Source: a bacterium (lineage in GTDB: Bacteria; Bdellovibrionota_C; UBA2361; RFPC01). Taken from it: a DNA stretch of 64,000 nucleotides. Below are positions 17,535-26,081 of this stretch, piece after piece (the first letter of the stretch is position 1; every line of letters begins with the position of its first letter). The DNA lies in NCBI GenBank assembly GCA_030428205.1, contig JAUIBK010000014.1, forward strand, positions 1 to 64,000, read 5' to 3'. The position numbers were made by a program, and so were the translations under genes. The notes beneath the pieces are model-generated. The model was not told where the DNA came from and made no database searches. It worked only from the letters and a program-made list of their open reading frames with translations.

Positions 17535-17951
17535 ATGAGTAAGACCGTGGCACACTGTGATTTCAATGGATACAGCACAGAGGCACGCGGCATCAAGGTT
17601 ACCGTAGTCCCTGAGCATCTCTTCGAAAACTCCGTTCCCGAGGAAGACGTCTTCGCTTTTACCTACACCGTAACTATAGAGAACATGAGCCCTGACAACG
17701 TTCAGCTTCTTGAACGTCACTGGCTTATTACTTCGGGAGGATATCACCTCGCTGAGGTGGTAGGACCTGGGGTTGTGGGCGAACAACCTGAGCTCGAAGT
17801 TGGTGAAGTCTTTGAGTATACGAGCACAGCTGTGATTCAAGATCCGAGTGGATATATGGAAGGGGCGTATACCTTTCGCACTCAAGAGGGGGCGTACTTT
17901 GAAGTTCCTATTCCGCGGTTTGATCTGCACTATCCATTAGTCATTCACTAA
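17535..17951 (+). CDS. apaG: ApaG protein (DUF525)
   Basis: The 138-residue protein is a clear ApaG family member. It has the fibronectin-like fold with FAFTYTVTIENMSPDNVQLL, RHWLITSGGYHLAEVVGPGVVGEQPEL and the C-terminal GAYTFRTQEGAYFEVPIPRFDL. ApaG was linked to Co2+ resistance and Mg2+ efflux in Salmonella, but its biochemical role is unsettled; it has a phosphate-binding GxGxxG-like loop (GPGVVG). Here it is not next to apaH or ksgA, its usual partners in Enterobacteria. GAGAGGGTGTT precedes the ATG. A MITE-like element begins 28 bp after its stop. Confidence 0.95.
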   Translation: MSKTVAHCDFNGYSTEARGIKVTVVPEHLFENSVPEEDVFAFTYTVTIENMSPDNVQLLERHWLITSGGYHLAEVVGPGVVGEQPELEVGEVFEYTSTAVIQDPSGYMEGAYTFRTQEGAYFEVPIPRFDLHYPLVIH

Positions 17952-17978
17952 AATCAGCCCCCTTACTCTCATTCCTTC

Positions 17979-18321
17979 TGGAGCAGATCAAAGACTAGGA
18001 CTAAGCCCAGATCCACGGGGAAGGTGGATAACCAGTGAAGAAGAGAAAGCAGTTTGAAACCCATAAGGTGATGTCTGTTAAACACAGGAACTCTATCCAG
18101 GATTTAAGCTTATCCTTCTTGATCTGACTCCGCCTGGTTACAAATTTATAACGCGAAGTACGCGATGTACGCGAAGATCTCCCCCTTCGCGTACATCGCG
18201 TACTTCGCGTTATAAAATTTCACCGTGGTATCTGCATATTCTATGAGATTGCCCCTTACCAGTGGATCTGGGCTAAGCCTAGGAACTTATAACTCCTAGT
18301 CCTAGTCTTTGACTTGCTCCA
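17979..18321. repeat. MITE-like repeat element, copy 2, with terminal inverted repeats and nested hairpin
   Basis: The ends form an inverted repeat: 17979-18003 matches the reverse complement of 18297-18321 at 23 of 25 positions, and the inward continuation 18004-18016 matches 18262-18274 perfectly. The right side carries a 22-bp insert between the two blocks. The core 18034-18274 repeats 4408-4650 almost exactly. In the centre, 18146-18176 and 18185-18215 form a perfect 31-bp hairpin. No transposase is encoded. TIRs, nested palindrome and near-identical second copy make a non-autonomous mobile element likely. Confidence 0.85.
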
Positions 18322-18528
18322 AGTTCACATTCACGCACAAGGTTAAAAAATGAGCACTGAGATGAAGCCACGGATCGTGACAAAAAGAAAAGTACACCTC
18401 CAAGCAAGCGCGGGAACCTTTTCAGTTAAAGGACCTCAGGAATCTCTTCCATGCTCAGTCCTCCTGCAAAAGTGGAGATGTTTGAGGGCGTACAAGGTTT
18501 TCCCTTGCACGCCCTGTTACGCGACTCG
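18322..18528. other. Intergenic stretch with a hairpin after the lipoprotein gene
   Basis: GGCGTACAAGG and CCTTGCACGCC around 18488-18512 pair across TTTTC. They lie 17 bp beyond the lipoprotein stop on the minus strand and could end its transcript, although no U-tract follows. The sequence TTCACGCACAAGGTTA near 18332-18347 recurs at 60704-60719, where it forms one end of another inverted-repeat element. No gene is supported here. Confidence 0.5.
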
Positions 18529-19716
18529 CTACTCCCTCCCGATCACTCGGAAGCGATAGGAATCGCCCACCACCTGACCGCCGTCGCACGTCGAGCCCGG
18601 AGGCACGTCGACGATGGCTTCAAAGGAGACCTCGAACAGCCACTGCTCTCCGATGGCGGGAAGCGGAAGCTGCCAGCTGGCAACCCCCTCGCTGACGGAT
18701 AGAGTCTCAGTGTAGTCATGCGTGATGTCCTTCACCACGCATTGCATACTCGAGTACGTATACCCGGCTGGCGGAGCAGGAGCCTCGAAGATCTGAAGAG
18801 ATCCGGGACCGTGAACCTCGATGTCGTACCACCCGGAGGTCTCATACGAGCACGAAGTGTAGTCCAAACCGGGCACACATTCACAACCGACACGAACCAT
18901 CACGGGGCGCGAGTAGCGACCCAGTTCGTCTCGGACGACCGCGACGGTGCCGACACCGACGTCCGGATACATCACGAAGTCGCCGTACTCGTTGACGGCG
19001 ATCGTGGTGTACCAGTTGTCGACGAGCGGAGTGACTCCAGCCCAATCCCCACTGGCGTGGAAGAGGTGGACCTGACCGTTCAAGCCAAGTAGCTTGGTCT
19101 GAGTGTCCCAGTCCCAGACGTGCCAGAACACGCCGGTCTCGGGAACACCATTGATGACGCGGTGGAACTTCGGACCACGCGCTTCGAGCAACTCGGGCAC
19201 GAAGGTGATGGACGTCGACACGTTCCACAGCTCGCTGGGCGGCGGGTACCCGTTGTCGGAGTACCACTTGAGCGGCACGGTGGCCGTCACCGTCCAGGTC
19301 GTCTCGTCGGTCCCCGGCAGTTCGTCGAAGAGCTGCTCCTTCGTGAAGCCACACGCACCGACACCCTCGGTGACCGGAGCATACGGAGCGAAGGTGACCT
19401 CGGTCTCGCCAGGAGCGAGAATCACGGTCTTCACGAGCCCCACGCCACCGCCGGCCGCCTCGTTCTGCTCGAAGCGGAACGTGGTACCAGCGACCGGGTT
19501 GGTGCCGTCGAACAGCTGGAAGTTCAGCCAACCTTCGGGGACCACGATGTGGCCTCCGTCGGCGATGGTGAGGAAGGCGAACGGGTCGCCCATCTCGATC
19601 GAGGCCCCTTGAGGGGGGAACGTGGGAGCGGAGCCACCAGAAGCAGTGGAACCGGAATCGGAGTTATGGCACGCAGCCAAGAGGGCGAGCATGCTCGCGA
19701 ACAAGAGGTTCTTCAT
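18529..19716 (-). CDS. Putative lipoprotein of atypical, GC-rich composition
   Basis: The 395-residue protein begins MKNLLFASMLALLAACHNSDSG, a lipoprotein signal peptide with lipobox LAAC, so the mature chain would be lipidated on Cys. AGAGATC precedes the ATG at 19716; the longer frame from 19866 is not used. The rest is beta-rich with several Cys pairs and Gly/Pro loops, and no enzyme motif or known domain is recognised. Base composition is strikingly GC-rich, with G or C in most third positions, unlike all neighbours. Recent transfer is the simplest explanation. It sits beside a MITE-like element on the left and a 440-bp gene-free stretch on the right. Confidence 0.8.
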   Translation of the reverse strand: MKNLLFASMLALLAACHNSDSGSTASGGSAPTFPPQGASIEMGDPFAFLTIADGGHIVVPEGWLNFQLFDGTNPVAGTTFRFEQNEAAGGGVGLVKTVILAPGETEVTFAPYAPVTEGVGACGFTKEQLFDELPGTDETTWTVTATVPLKWYSDNGYPPPSELWNVSTSITFVPELLEARGPKFHRVINGVPETGVFWHVWDWDTQTKLLGLNGQVHLFHASGDWAGVTPLVDNWYTTIAVNEYGDFVMYPDVGVGTVAVVRDELGRYSRPVMVRVGCECVPGLDYTSCSYETSGWYDIEVHGPGSLQIFEAPAPPAGYTYSSMQCVVKDITHDYTETLSVSEGVASWQLPLPAIGEQWLFEVSFEAIVDVPPGSTCDGGQVVGDSYRFRVIGRE

Positions 19717-20160
19717 GATCTCTAGAGAAGGGTTGAGGCGGGAATATCCGCCTGGACTTGAGGAAGAGAAGAGCACAACCGGCCCGTGCACTGGCAATAG
19801 TTGTGCTTGGGCTACTTCAAACAAACCTTTTACGCTTGCTTGAGGTGCAAGCAGAAAAACGCACAAGCGCTTTCTCCTTGCAACTCAAGCATAGGAATAA
19901 TCTACCCCAATAAAAAATGAGCACGGAAGCGTGAGGAGTCAAGCTTTCAAACAACACCTCAAGAACACCTGTTTCTTGACCTAGACTTTGCTAACCAAGC
20001 CGTAGAGCACTGACTTGATGTGCATCGAAAGAAAAGCTTGTGCTGCTAACCCCAGCAACGGTAAGCCCCTGAAAGACCGTAATTTCTATAGTAAATGAAC
20101 GGTACCACTAAGCAAATTTATCTGCTGCTCTGTGAGAAAAAAGAATGAATCCATAGGCAG
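19717..20160. other. Gene-free stretch with several inverted repeats
   Basis: Arms at 19838-19851 and 19877-19890 match in 13 of 14 positions. A smaller hairpin (TCAAGAA...TTCTTGA) lies near 19961-19980. On the minus strand ACGGT...ACCGT and TGCT...AGCA hairpins follow near 20045-20090. I compared the latter cluster by eye with common riboswitch cores and found no match. No open frame here looks coding. Confidence 0.4.
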
Positions 20161-20646
20161 TTAGATAACTTTTTTGGAAATCCCTAACCGATACCCCCAA
20201 AAGGAAGCAAAAAAGGAACACACACCTAGAAGGAGAACATGCCCAAGCGCCAGAGAGGGAGTGAGAAACCAGAAGAAGCACAAATATACGATGATACACG
20301 CCATATAGAGTGCCGAACGTTGAAATCTTCGAATGTTATTGAAGCGTGTCGACCAGAAGCTTACCAAGGAGACAAAGACAAGAAACAATACTCCGCAAGC
20401 AAGCTGAACGGACGTGCTCAGGCAACATTCAAGAGAAGTAGCCGCCCATGTATGTGGAACACAACTGTGGATATCGAAAAAGAATGTTAAAAAGGAGGAA
20501 GTGGCAAAAAGAAGCAGAAAAGGTAATAGAGCAAACATCATACTTTGCACCAACACAACAATAATCACACGCTGGTGGTACTGCCCCATTAAACTGTGGG
20601 CTTCATTCTTGACCCGATCTATCGAACGGGGTCTATCTTCGCTCAT
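20161..20646 (-). CDS. Hypothetical membrane protein, about four segments
   Basis: The 161-residue protein has a polar N-terminus of about 25 residues and then about four strongly hydrophobic segments (residues ~27-50, 74-98, 110-128 and 132-152), ending in a basic tail. No family is recognised. Its ATG overlaps the stop of the 498-residue membrane protein gene (ATGA), so the two are translationally coupled and likely act in the same membrane process. Several Cys between segments 1 and 2 could form a disulfide on the periplasmic side. Confidence 0.65.
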   Translation of the reverse strand: MSEDRPRSIDRVKNEAHSLMGQYHQRVIIVVLVQSMMFALLPFLLLFATSSFLTFFFDIHSCVPHTWAATSLECCLSTSVQLACGVLFLVFVSLVSFWSTRFNNIRRFQRSALYMACIIVYLCFFWFLTPSLALGHVLLLGVCSFFASFWGYRLGISKKVI

Positions 20647-22139
20647 GAGATTGCAGTTTCGATGTCACAGTTCTCAGATTCGTACTTCTCACCGTGAGCC
20701 CTGTAGTAGTCTTGCCTCACAAAAAGCAAGTACCCCTGCTCTTTCGAGCCACTACGGTAAATAAGGCACCAGTCGGTATCATTGAGCAAGATATTACTTG
20801 CTGGGCTCTCCGCTCGCCAGAGGATAGTCTGCGGTTCTACGGCATCAATAAACGCATGCCACTTATAACGGCCATGGAACATATCTGAAAATTTTACCCA
20901 TATATCGTGAGGAGTAACGTTCGTTCTCCCATCAATTGCCACGGGATAATCTAGTGTACCATCCTCATTACTAAGTCGGTACATCATGTAGCCCCCTTTC
21001 CCAAAATCATTGAGTATCGGATGAGGCAACTTCTCTTTGAGGAAAAAATCAACTGCCGCAACTGGTGTGTAAGAAGCATCAAGTGGCTCACGCCATTCTT
21101 TCACGACACTCACAATAGCAGAGCAGAGAAACACAAAGGTAAGGCCTTCTCGAGGAATACGAGCAGAAAAAGCTTTCAGGCGCTCAATGGCTTCTCCAAG
21201 GTTACCAAATGCACTTCGGTACGTTGTGCTTGATCGCCACATGTCCGCCAACAATGCTCCAAGTACTACAATGGCAAAAGGGAGAAACTTAATAACGGTA
21301 AGGGCCCCAAAAATCATCACACCAACAGCAACAAGCTTGCCATGAGCAACAGCAAAGGGGCGTCTCACAAGGAAGACAGCAGCCCAAATAGAAAGAAAAA
21401 GTAAAATCCCTGTCGGGTATTGCATAATCGTAGCGGGCCTAAACTCGGCGATCGAGGCATGTTGAAGTGGATGTCCTGTTTTATTCAGAAAGACAAACCA
21501 CTCAGCTCCTAAGTACGGAGTGAGGAGAGTACCAACAAAACACAAGAGCGCCACCAGGACTGTTCGAGGAAGATCTTCTCTGTCATACACCCAGAGTGTC
21601 ACAACAAAAATTCCAAGCGCCGTCGTAATATGCGCATTCGCCCAAGCACAAAAGAGAAAGACAAGGAGTAGAGCACTTCTTCGAGTAAGTCCCTCCTCGC
21701 GAATTCGGTCTGCCCAATACAGTGCCCAGATCAGAAATATCCAGACGATACTTTGTGGACGAAGAGTAAAGTGTTCATAACAACCTGCCGTCACAAGCGC
21801 GCCAAGCAAAAGCCCAACAAACCAGTCTTGAGAGATTCGCGAATAGCAATATGAAAACGAAAGGGTTATCAAGACTCCGAGTATGAGCTTGAGCAGCAAC
21901 AACCCGTGGTTCCCAAAAAATTGATCGATAAAAGCGAAGACAACTTCATGACTCCACGAGTACGCTATCCACGGCTTATTCAATGCAAACATATTCCAGT
22001 GCTCAGAAAATGGAACCTGGCCATGAGCAAGGATCCATTTTCCAACGGTGATGTGCCACCACAGATCGGGGTCCAATACCGGTCCGCAAATACCACAACC
22101 AATTGCAACAACGACAGAAAGCCATAGGAGAATCTTCAT
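20643..22139 (-). CDS. Polytopic membrane protein, GT-C-like topology
   Basis: The 498-residue protein has roughly nine to ten membrane segments in its first 330 residues and a soluble C-terminal domain of about 160 residues. Near the N-terminus DPDLWWHITVGKWILAHGQ lies in the first long periplasmic loop, where GT-C glycosyltransferases and related proteins keep an acidic catalytic or binding motif. The DPD there is suggestive. A lipid-linked sugar transfer role is possible but unproven. It is followed by a coupled small membrane protein, and the flagellin lies about 1 kb away, so a role in surface glycosylation is a guess. The start ATG lacks a clear Shine-Dalgarno. Confidence 0.7.
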   Translation of the reverse strand: MKILLWLSVVVAIGCGICGPVLDPDLWWHITVGKWILAHGQVPFSEHWNMFALNKPWIAYSWSHEVVFAFIDQFFGNHGLLLLKLILGVLITLSFSYCYSRISQDWFVGLLLGALVTAGCYEHFTLRPQSIVWIFLIWALYWADRIREEGLTRRSALLLVFLFCAWANAHITTALGIFVVTLWVYDREDLPRTVLVALLCFVGTLLTPYLGAEWFVFLNKTGHPLQHASIAEFRPATIMQYPTGILLFLSIWAAVFLVRRPFAVAHGKLVAVGVMIFGALTVIKFLPFAIVVLGALLADMWRSSTTYRSAFGNLGEAIERLKAFSARIPREGLTFVFLCSAIVSVVKEWREPLDASYTPVAAVDFFLKEKLPHPILNDFGKGGYMMYRLSNEDGTLDYPVAIDGRTNVTPHDIWVKFSDMFHGRYKWHAFIDAVEPQTILWRAESPASNILLNDTDWCLIYRSGSKEQGYLLFVRQDYYRAHGEKYESENCDIETAIS

Positions 22140-22328
22140 ACGAGCACTGTATCGAGAGTTGCATAAAGGCGTCTACGGAGGAAGGCTAACGCCGCCACAA
22201 CCACCTGATATAGCTGAGATTATTGAAGCACCCCTCTCCTCAAACGAGAGCAAATAAGAGCTCTCCGTTGATCTTTTTGAGCTGACCATTACACTATAGG
22301 GGAAACAAGAAATTTGAAGGGTTTGTCT

Positions 22329-23216
22329 ATGTCTTTCCTCCTGAAGCGTTTTAAGGTGTCACTGTTGACAGCGCTTCTCCTCGTCTTTGTGCCGTTCAGT
22401 ACCGCAGCTTGTCCACTTATAGACGGTATGGTGGATTTCAACTGCGACGGTCAGATTCGTATCGGCATTACAGGTGACAGTATCGTCAAGGGAGTCGGCG
22501 ATGAAAAAGGTCTTGGATATCCAGGTAGATTAGCCAAAAAAATCCTTTCGGCTGCTTTTGAAAATATTGGAGTATCTGGCACAACTCCTCGACGACTCCG
22601 TAGGCTCTTCATCAGAAATCTACCCAAAGGTAAGGTTACTACTGAGAAATCCAGCGACCTTGATTACCTTATCATCGAAGTAGGAACTAACTCTTACTGG
22701 GACGAGGAACCAGCAAGCCTTACGGTTCGCGATATTAAAAGACTCAAAAAAACGCTCGAAGAGAAGCTCGAAGAGATGTTTAGCGTTGCTCCGCTTATTT
22801 TCGTATCGACTCTTCCTCCTGTCAGACGAGACTATCAACAACCCTTTATCGATCAGGTCAACCAGCTCCTTCTGAAAAAGAAAAAGAAACTCAATGTCCG
22901 CATCAGATTCGACAAGCTTCCCGTAAATATCATTAGTGACGACAACCTCCATCCCAACGCAAAAGGTTACGCTCGAATAACAAAAATAGTGAAACGAAAA
23001 GTCCTTAAGCTGTTCCCCAAAAAAGCATCTTCTCTCCGCTCCGACTTAGACAATGACAACCTCTACGATGAGGTTGAACCAGCAAGATTTGGGACGGATC
23101 CAACCCTTACCGATACAGACGGAGACTCCGTTTCCGACGGTGACGAGATCTTTGTTTTTGAAACGGATCCTCTTACCGCTAACGATCTTCTTACGGAAGA
23201 TTTCTTAATAGACTAA
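22329..23216 (+). CDS. Exported SGNH/GDSL hydrolase with C-terminal calcium-binding repeats
   Basis: The 295-residue protein has a signal peptide (LLTALLLVFVPFSTAA). Its SGNH blocks are GDSI with the nucleophilic Ser at residue ~51, Gly in IGVSGTT, Asn in VGTN at ~121 and DNLH with Asp ~205 and His ~208. This points to an esterase, lipase or carbohydrate deacetylase at the cell surface. The last ~55 residues carry thrombospondin type 3-like motifs (SDLDNDNLYDEVE, TDTDGDSVSDGDE) that bind calcium. GAAGGG precedes ATG 22329, which is preferred over a TTG at 22314. Its last 26 bases overlap the 3' end of the convergent flagellin gene. Confidence 0.85.
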   Translation: MSFLLKRFKVSLLTALLLVFVPFSTAACPLIDGMVDFNCDGQIRIGITGDSIVKGVGDEKGLGYPGRLAKKILSAAFENIGVSGTTPRRLRRLFIRNLPKGKVTTEKSSDLDYLIIEVGTNSYWDEEPASLTVRDIKRLKKTLEEKLEEMFSVAPLIFVSTLPPVRRDYQQPFIDQVNQLLLKKKKKLNVRIRFDKLPVNIISDDNLHPNAKGYARITKIVKRKVLKLFPKKASSLRSDLDNDNLYDEVEPARFGTDPTLTDTDGDSVSDGDEIFVFETDPLTANDLLTEDFLID

Positions 23217-25071
23217 GTGCTAATTGTGGTGCGAGGTTCGCTTGCCCGAGAACGGCAGAACCAGCTTGTTGAAGAATCTGATGCCGAATCATTTTAGATG
23301 TCTCCTCGGCGATATCTGCATCTACGATGCGACCTTCTGCTGATTTATAGTTAAGGACTGCTTCGCTTAAGTTTCCACCGGCAGCTTCTAAGCGACGAAG
23401 CATGCTCCCAATTTCGCTTCGCTCCATTGCAAGACTTTCTAAAGCTTGAGCAAGAAAGGTCAGTGCATCCCTGGAGCTCTCTTGGGTAAGAAGGTTAACG
23501 CGCGCAAGATCGATAGTTTCCGTTGTATTACTTAAATATGCACGGAAAGTATCGCCATTTAAAGAACCAACTATATCAAGCGCACCATCACCATTCATAT
23601 CGGCAACATCTAAGTTAGAACCACCAAAACCAAAAGAATCACTTGCTTCAAATGTACCATCTTCTTGCCCGAGCATAATGGTAGCATCGTTTGCATCTCC
23701 AACGAGAATATCGAGCAAGCCATCTTCATTGATATCTCGAACAGTAGCACTCGTAACGTTAGAAGGGCCTCCAACAATTTCTTCAGCCTCGCCAAATGTA
23801 CCATCACCATTTCCGCGCATCACCGAGAGCGTCCCGCCAATTGCTGCGACAATATCAAGATAACCATCATAATCGATATCGACGAGGTCGTATTCATTAA
23901 ACGAACTAGTATTTCCACCGGTAGACGAGAGCTGCTCATCACCAAATGAGCCGTCTCCATTTCCAAGCCTTACTCTCAAATTTGTTGTTAGCCCTTCGAG
24001 CGAGACAAAATCAAGATTACCATCATTATTTACATCAGACAGAAAGATACCAGTAAGTGCCGCACCACTTGACGCTGCTATAGAGCTCTGCTGAGAATAG
24101 CCCCCATTCCCATTCCCAGTAAACGCCGATAGGGTTTCACCAGTAACAGCTAGGATGTCAAGCATGCCATCGCCGTTTAAATCCCCAGTCTCTAGCTGAT
24201 GGCCCGTATCAAAAGCAGCTGCAGCAACACTTCCTACTGTCGTTCCCCCATCAAAGCTTCCCGTCCCATCACCTGCATAGGCAATGATATCACCAGCAGA
24301 ATCAATCGTGAGTATATCTAGGTGTGAATCCCCATTCGTATCTACAAACTCAAAATCCCTAACATTGGCACCGACGGCAGCTACGAACGTAGTCGAACCA
24401 GCAGCTGAACCTGCTCGAAGATATACTTGATCATTCCCACCAGTATATCCAAGCACCGCCACATCAATGTGTCCATCTCCATTAAAATCTACCATCTCAG
24501 AGGCAGAATGCAGCCCAAGCGCAAATCCTGGATTAAGAGTATTACCGATAGTTCCATCAGCTACTACATCCTCCAGCTGATCACCCAAATCAAATGACAA
24601 GATTGCATCTGAGCCATATCCAGCTTGCAGATGAGTGCTATCGTTCCCAGATTGGATCACCATCTGACCATTAAACGTTGTTGTATGAAGAATTCGGTTA
24701 TATTCAAGTCTCAAGGAGAGAGCTTCTCCGTCGAGCGCACGACGTTGTTCGGTGGTGTAAATGCCATTTGCTGAAGACTCAGCGAGTTCTGTCATACGGG
24801 TAACAATACCTGACATTTCACCAAGCGCACCGTCCGCAATATGGAGCATGCTGACGCCATCGTTGATGTTTCTTATAGCTTGGTTAAAGACTCTCGCGTC
24901 TGCGTTGAGTGAGGAGGCGATTGCTAATCCTGCCGCATCATCACTCGCACGATTAATCCGCATTCCGGACGCAAGTCTCTCGAATGACCTGCTGAGAGTG
25001 TCATTGGTACGTGCAAGCCGTTGCTGGGTAGCAAGGCTTGCTATGTTGGATGACAAGCTAATAATTGCCAA
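23191..25071 (-). CDS. Flagellin with a seven-repeat FG-GAP beta-propeller in the central region
   Basis: The 626-residue protein has canonical flagellin ends. Residues 1-~150 hold the D0/D1 part (SNIASLATQQRL, LASGMRINRASDDAAGLAIA, GVSMLHIADGAL), and ~520-626 the C-terminal part ending in QILQQAGSAVLGQAN and LSLLR. Between them sit seven DxNxDGxxD-type calcium loops starting at residues 195, 244, 297, 346, 398, 446 and 491, spaced 45-53 residues. This is the pattern of a closed seven-bladed FG-GAP/integrin-alpha propeller replacing the usual D2/D3. The start is TTG, preceded by GGAG; a stop lies upstream in frame and no ATG is available. No other flagellar gene is nearby. It would form or decorate a filament with a calcium-binding adhesive surface; that role is inference. 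Confidence 0.93.
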   Translation of the reverse strand: MAIISLSSNIASLATQQRLARTNDTLSRSFERLASGMRINRASDDAAGLAIASSLNADARVFNQAIRNINDGVSMLHIADGALGEMSGIVTRMTELAESSANGIYTTEQRRALDGEALSLRLEYNRILHTTTFNGQMVIQSGNDSTHLQAGYGSDAILSFDLGDQLEDVVADGTIGNTLNPGFALGLHSASEMVDFNGDGHIDVAVLGYTGGNDQVYLRAGSAAGSTTFVAAVGANVRDFEFVDTNGDSHLDILTIDSAGDIIAYAGDGTGSFDGGTTVGSVAAAAFDTGHQLETGDLNGDGMLDILAVTGETLSAFTGNGNGGYSQQSSIAASSGAALTGIFLSDVNNDGNLDFVSLEGLTTNLRVRLGNGDGSFGDEQLSSTGGNTSSFNEYDLVDIDYDGYLDIVAAIGGTLSVMRGNGDGTFGEAEEIVGGPSNVTSATVRDINEDGLLDILVGDANDATIMLGQEDGTFEASDSFGFGGSNLDVADMNGDGALDIVGSLNGDTFRAYLSNTTETIDLARVNLLTQESSRDALTFLAQALESLAMERSEIGSMLRRLEAAGGNLSEAVLNYKSAEGRIVDADIAEETSKMIRHQILQQAGSAVLGQANLAPQLALSLLRNLP

Positions 25072-25244
25072 CCGTACTGCGCTCCGTCTTTCACTTCAGA
25101 CAGAGGTACTACACTTAGGAGTATGGGGCGTTTACTTCTACATGAGCCTCCAGTCGTTACACACACGTAAGTGCACAGCAGATCTTTGCTGCGTTCTTAC
25201 AACACACATTTCTGGGGCGGAAAAAGGAGCGCTACTCCATAGTA

Positions 25245-25272
25245 TTATCGGTAGGTTACGAGCACAGCTTCA
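25245..25272 (-). promoter_or_regulatory. Candidate sigma-28 (FliA) promoter of the flagellin gene
   Basis: On the minus strand the sequence reads TGAAGCTG, 12 bases, then ACCGATAA. The sigma-28 consensus is TAAAGTTT, 11 bases, GCCGATAA. The -10 octamer matches at seven of eight positions and the -35 at about five, with the spacer one base long. It lies about 175 bp upstream of the TTG start, leaving a long leader. The position suits a class 3 flagellar gene. Confidence 0.5.
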
Positions 25273-25384
25273 GTGAAATACGCACAACCCGTCCTGAGCA
25301 TAAGCCATTGAAAGAAAAGGACTATTTTAGCTAAGAGAGCTCTTTATAGTACTCACAGAGAGCTGTGACCGCGAACTTGCACGT

Positions 25385-25423
25385 GAACCCGAACATCTTC
25401 TTGTATAAAAGCTATAAGAACAA
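25385..25423. repeat. 39-bp dispersed repeat, copy 1
   Basis: This segment (GAACCCGAAC ... CTATAAGAACAA) matches 33843-33881 with two mismatches in 39 bases. The second copy lies immediately downstream of purC; this one is followed directly by a piece of purC. The opening part (TGCACGTGAACCCGAACATC) also resembles 60536-60553. Confidence 0.85.
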
Positions 25424-25426
25424 CTT

Positions 25427-25475
25427 CAGAAGGAACACAGGCGACAATAGCATCAAAGCAACTTAAGCGATCCGT
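25427..25475 (-). pseudogene. purC fragment (internal piece, about 48 bp)
   Basis: The sequence aligns with 34655-34702 inside purC at about 90% of positions, in the same orientation relative to the 39-bp repeat. Read on the minus strand it gives TDRLSCFDAIVACVP, against TDRLSCFDVVVACVP in the intact enzyme, so most differences are conservative. No start or stop frames it. It is the remnant of a second purC locus from which nearly the whole 3' half was deleted, or a recombination scar joining two purC-region segments. Confidence 0.75.
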
Positions 25476-26081
25476 GAAAGCTCTTGGTACTTGGTTCCCG
25501 TGGCTCTTGCCAGCAAAACAGCCCGAAGGATTTGGGTAGTATTATTCGGAGAAACTTATAAAGCCCTCGAGACGCTATTACTCCAAAGAGCCTAGTTATC
25601 AATACTGAGAAGTAGCGCTGCTAGATGATTGATGATTAATTGATTAGATCTCCCTTGAAGGAACCTGAGAGATCTGTAGGCCATATCTCCACTGCGGTTA
25701 TTCATTCGTCTATCTGCCTTTCAAAATTTGAGGAGTTTCGGAACACTTCCCTATTGGAATAGTTGGAATGTCCACAAAAAAAAATTTAAGTGTATATGAA
25801 TCGAAGAGGGCTCAGTATGAAAAGACCTGTCCGAACCTTCAAAACTCCCCCAACCATTGAAATTACATCAATTCTTCACTATTAATCACAATTAAATCAT
25901 TAATTGATTGTGAATTTGTGGCATTCTGCAGACCAGATTGCAATCATTCCCAATAATCCTTCAAAGTGCTGCTGTCGTTCGAGAACGGAGAGGTCTTAGC
26001 CTTTGGCAACGAAGTATCTGCCTTTCAACGGCTGTCCCAGAAGTGACACCTTTATCTTTCATCTCTCAGGAGTATTTTGAT

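Larger units (their letters stand above)
25273..26081. other. Long divergent intergenic region between flagellin and Rhs genes
   Basis: About 800 bp separate the flagellin promoter from the Rhs start. The left half holds a 39-bp dispersed repeat and a purC fragment, described separately. The right half is AT-rich, with ATTAAT-type tracts around 25640 and 25880-25910. The frame of the Rhs gene is open back to a TTG at 25938, but that part has no ribosome-binding site and is not counted as coding. No other gene is supported. Confidence 0.55.

Noticed and set aside
18350-18702. Short plus-strand open frames near the lipoprotein 3' end
   Set aside because: They overlap the GC-rich lipoprotein gene or the hairpin after it; long open frames on the opposite strand are expected from the high GC content.
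20040-20100. Riboswitch-like hairpin pair on the minus strand
   Set aside because: No conserved riboswitch core could be matched and no coding gene follows closely in the right orientation.
24761-25276. 171-codon open frame on the plus strand opposite the flagellin start
   Set aside because: It lies over the well-supported flagellin D0/D1 coding region on the other strand and has no ribosome-binding site or recognisable domain.
25938-26081. 48-codon N-terminal extension of the Rhs protein from a TTG
   Set aside because: No ribosome-binding site precedes it, whereas AGGAG lies 9 bases before the ATG that leads into the export signal.
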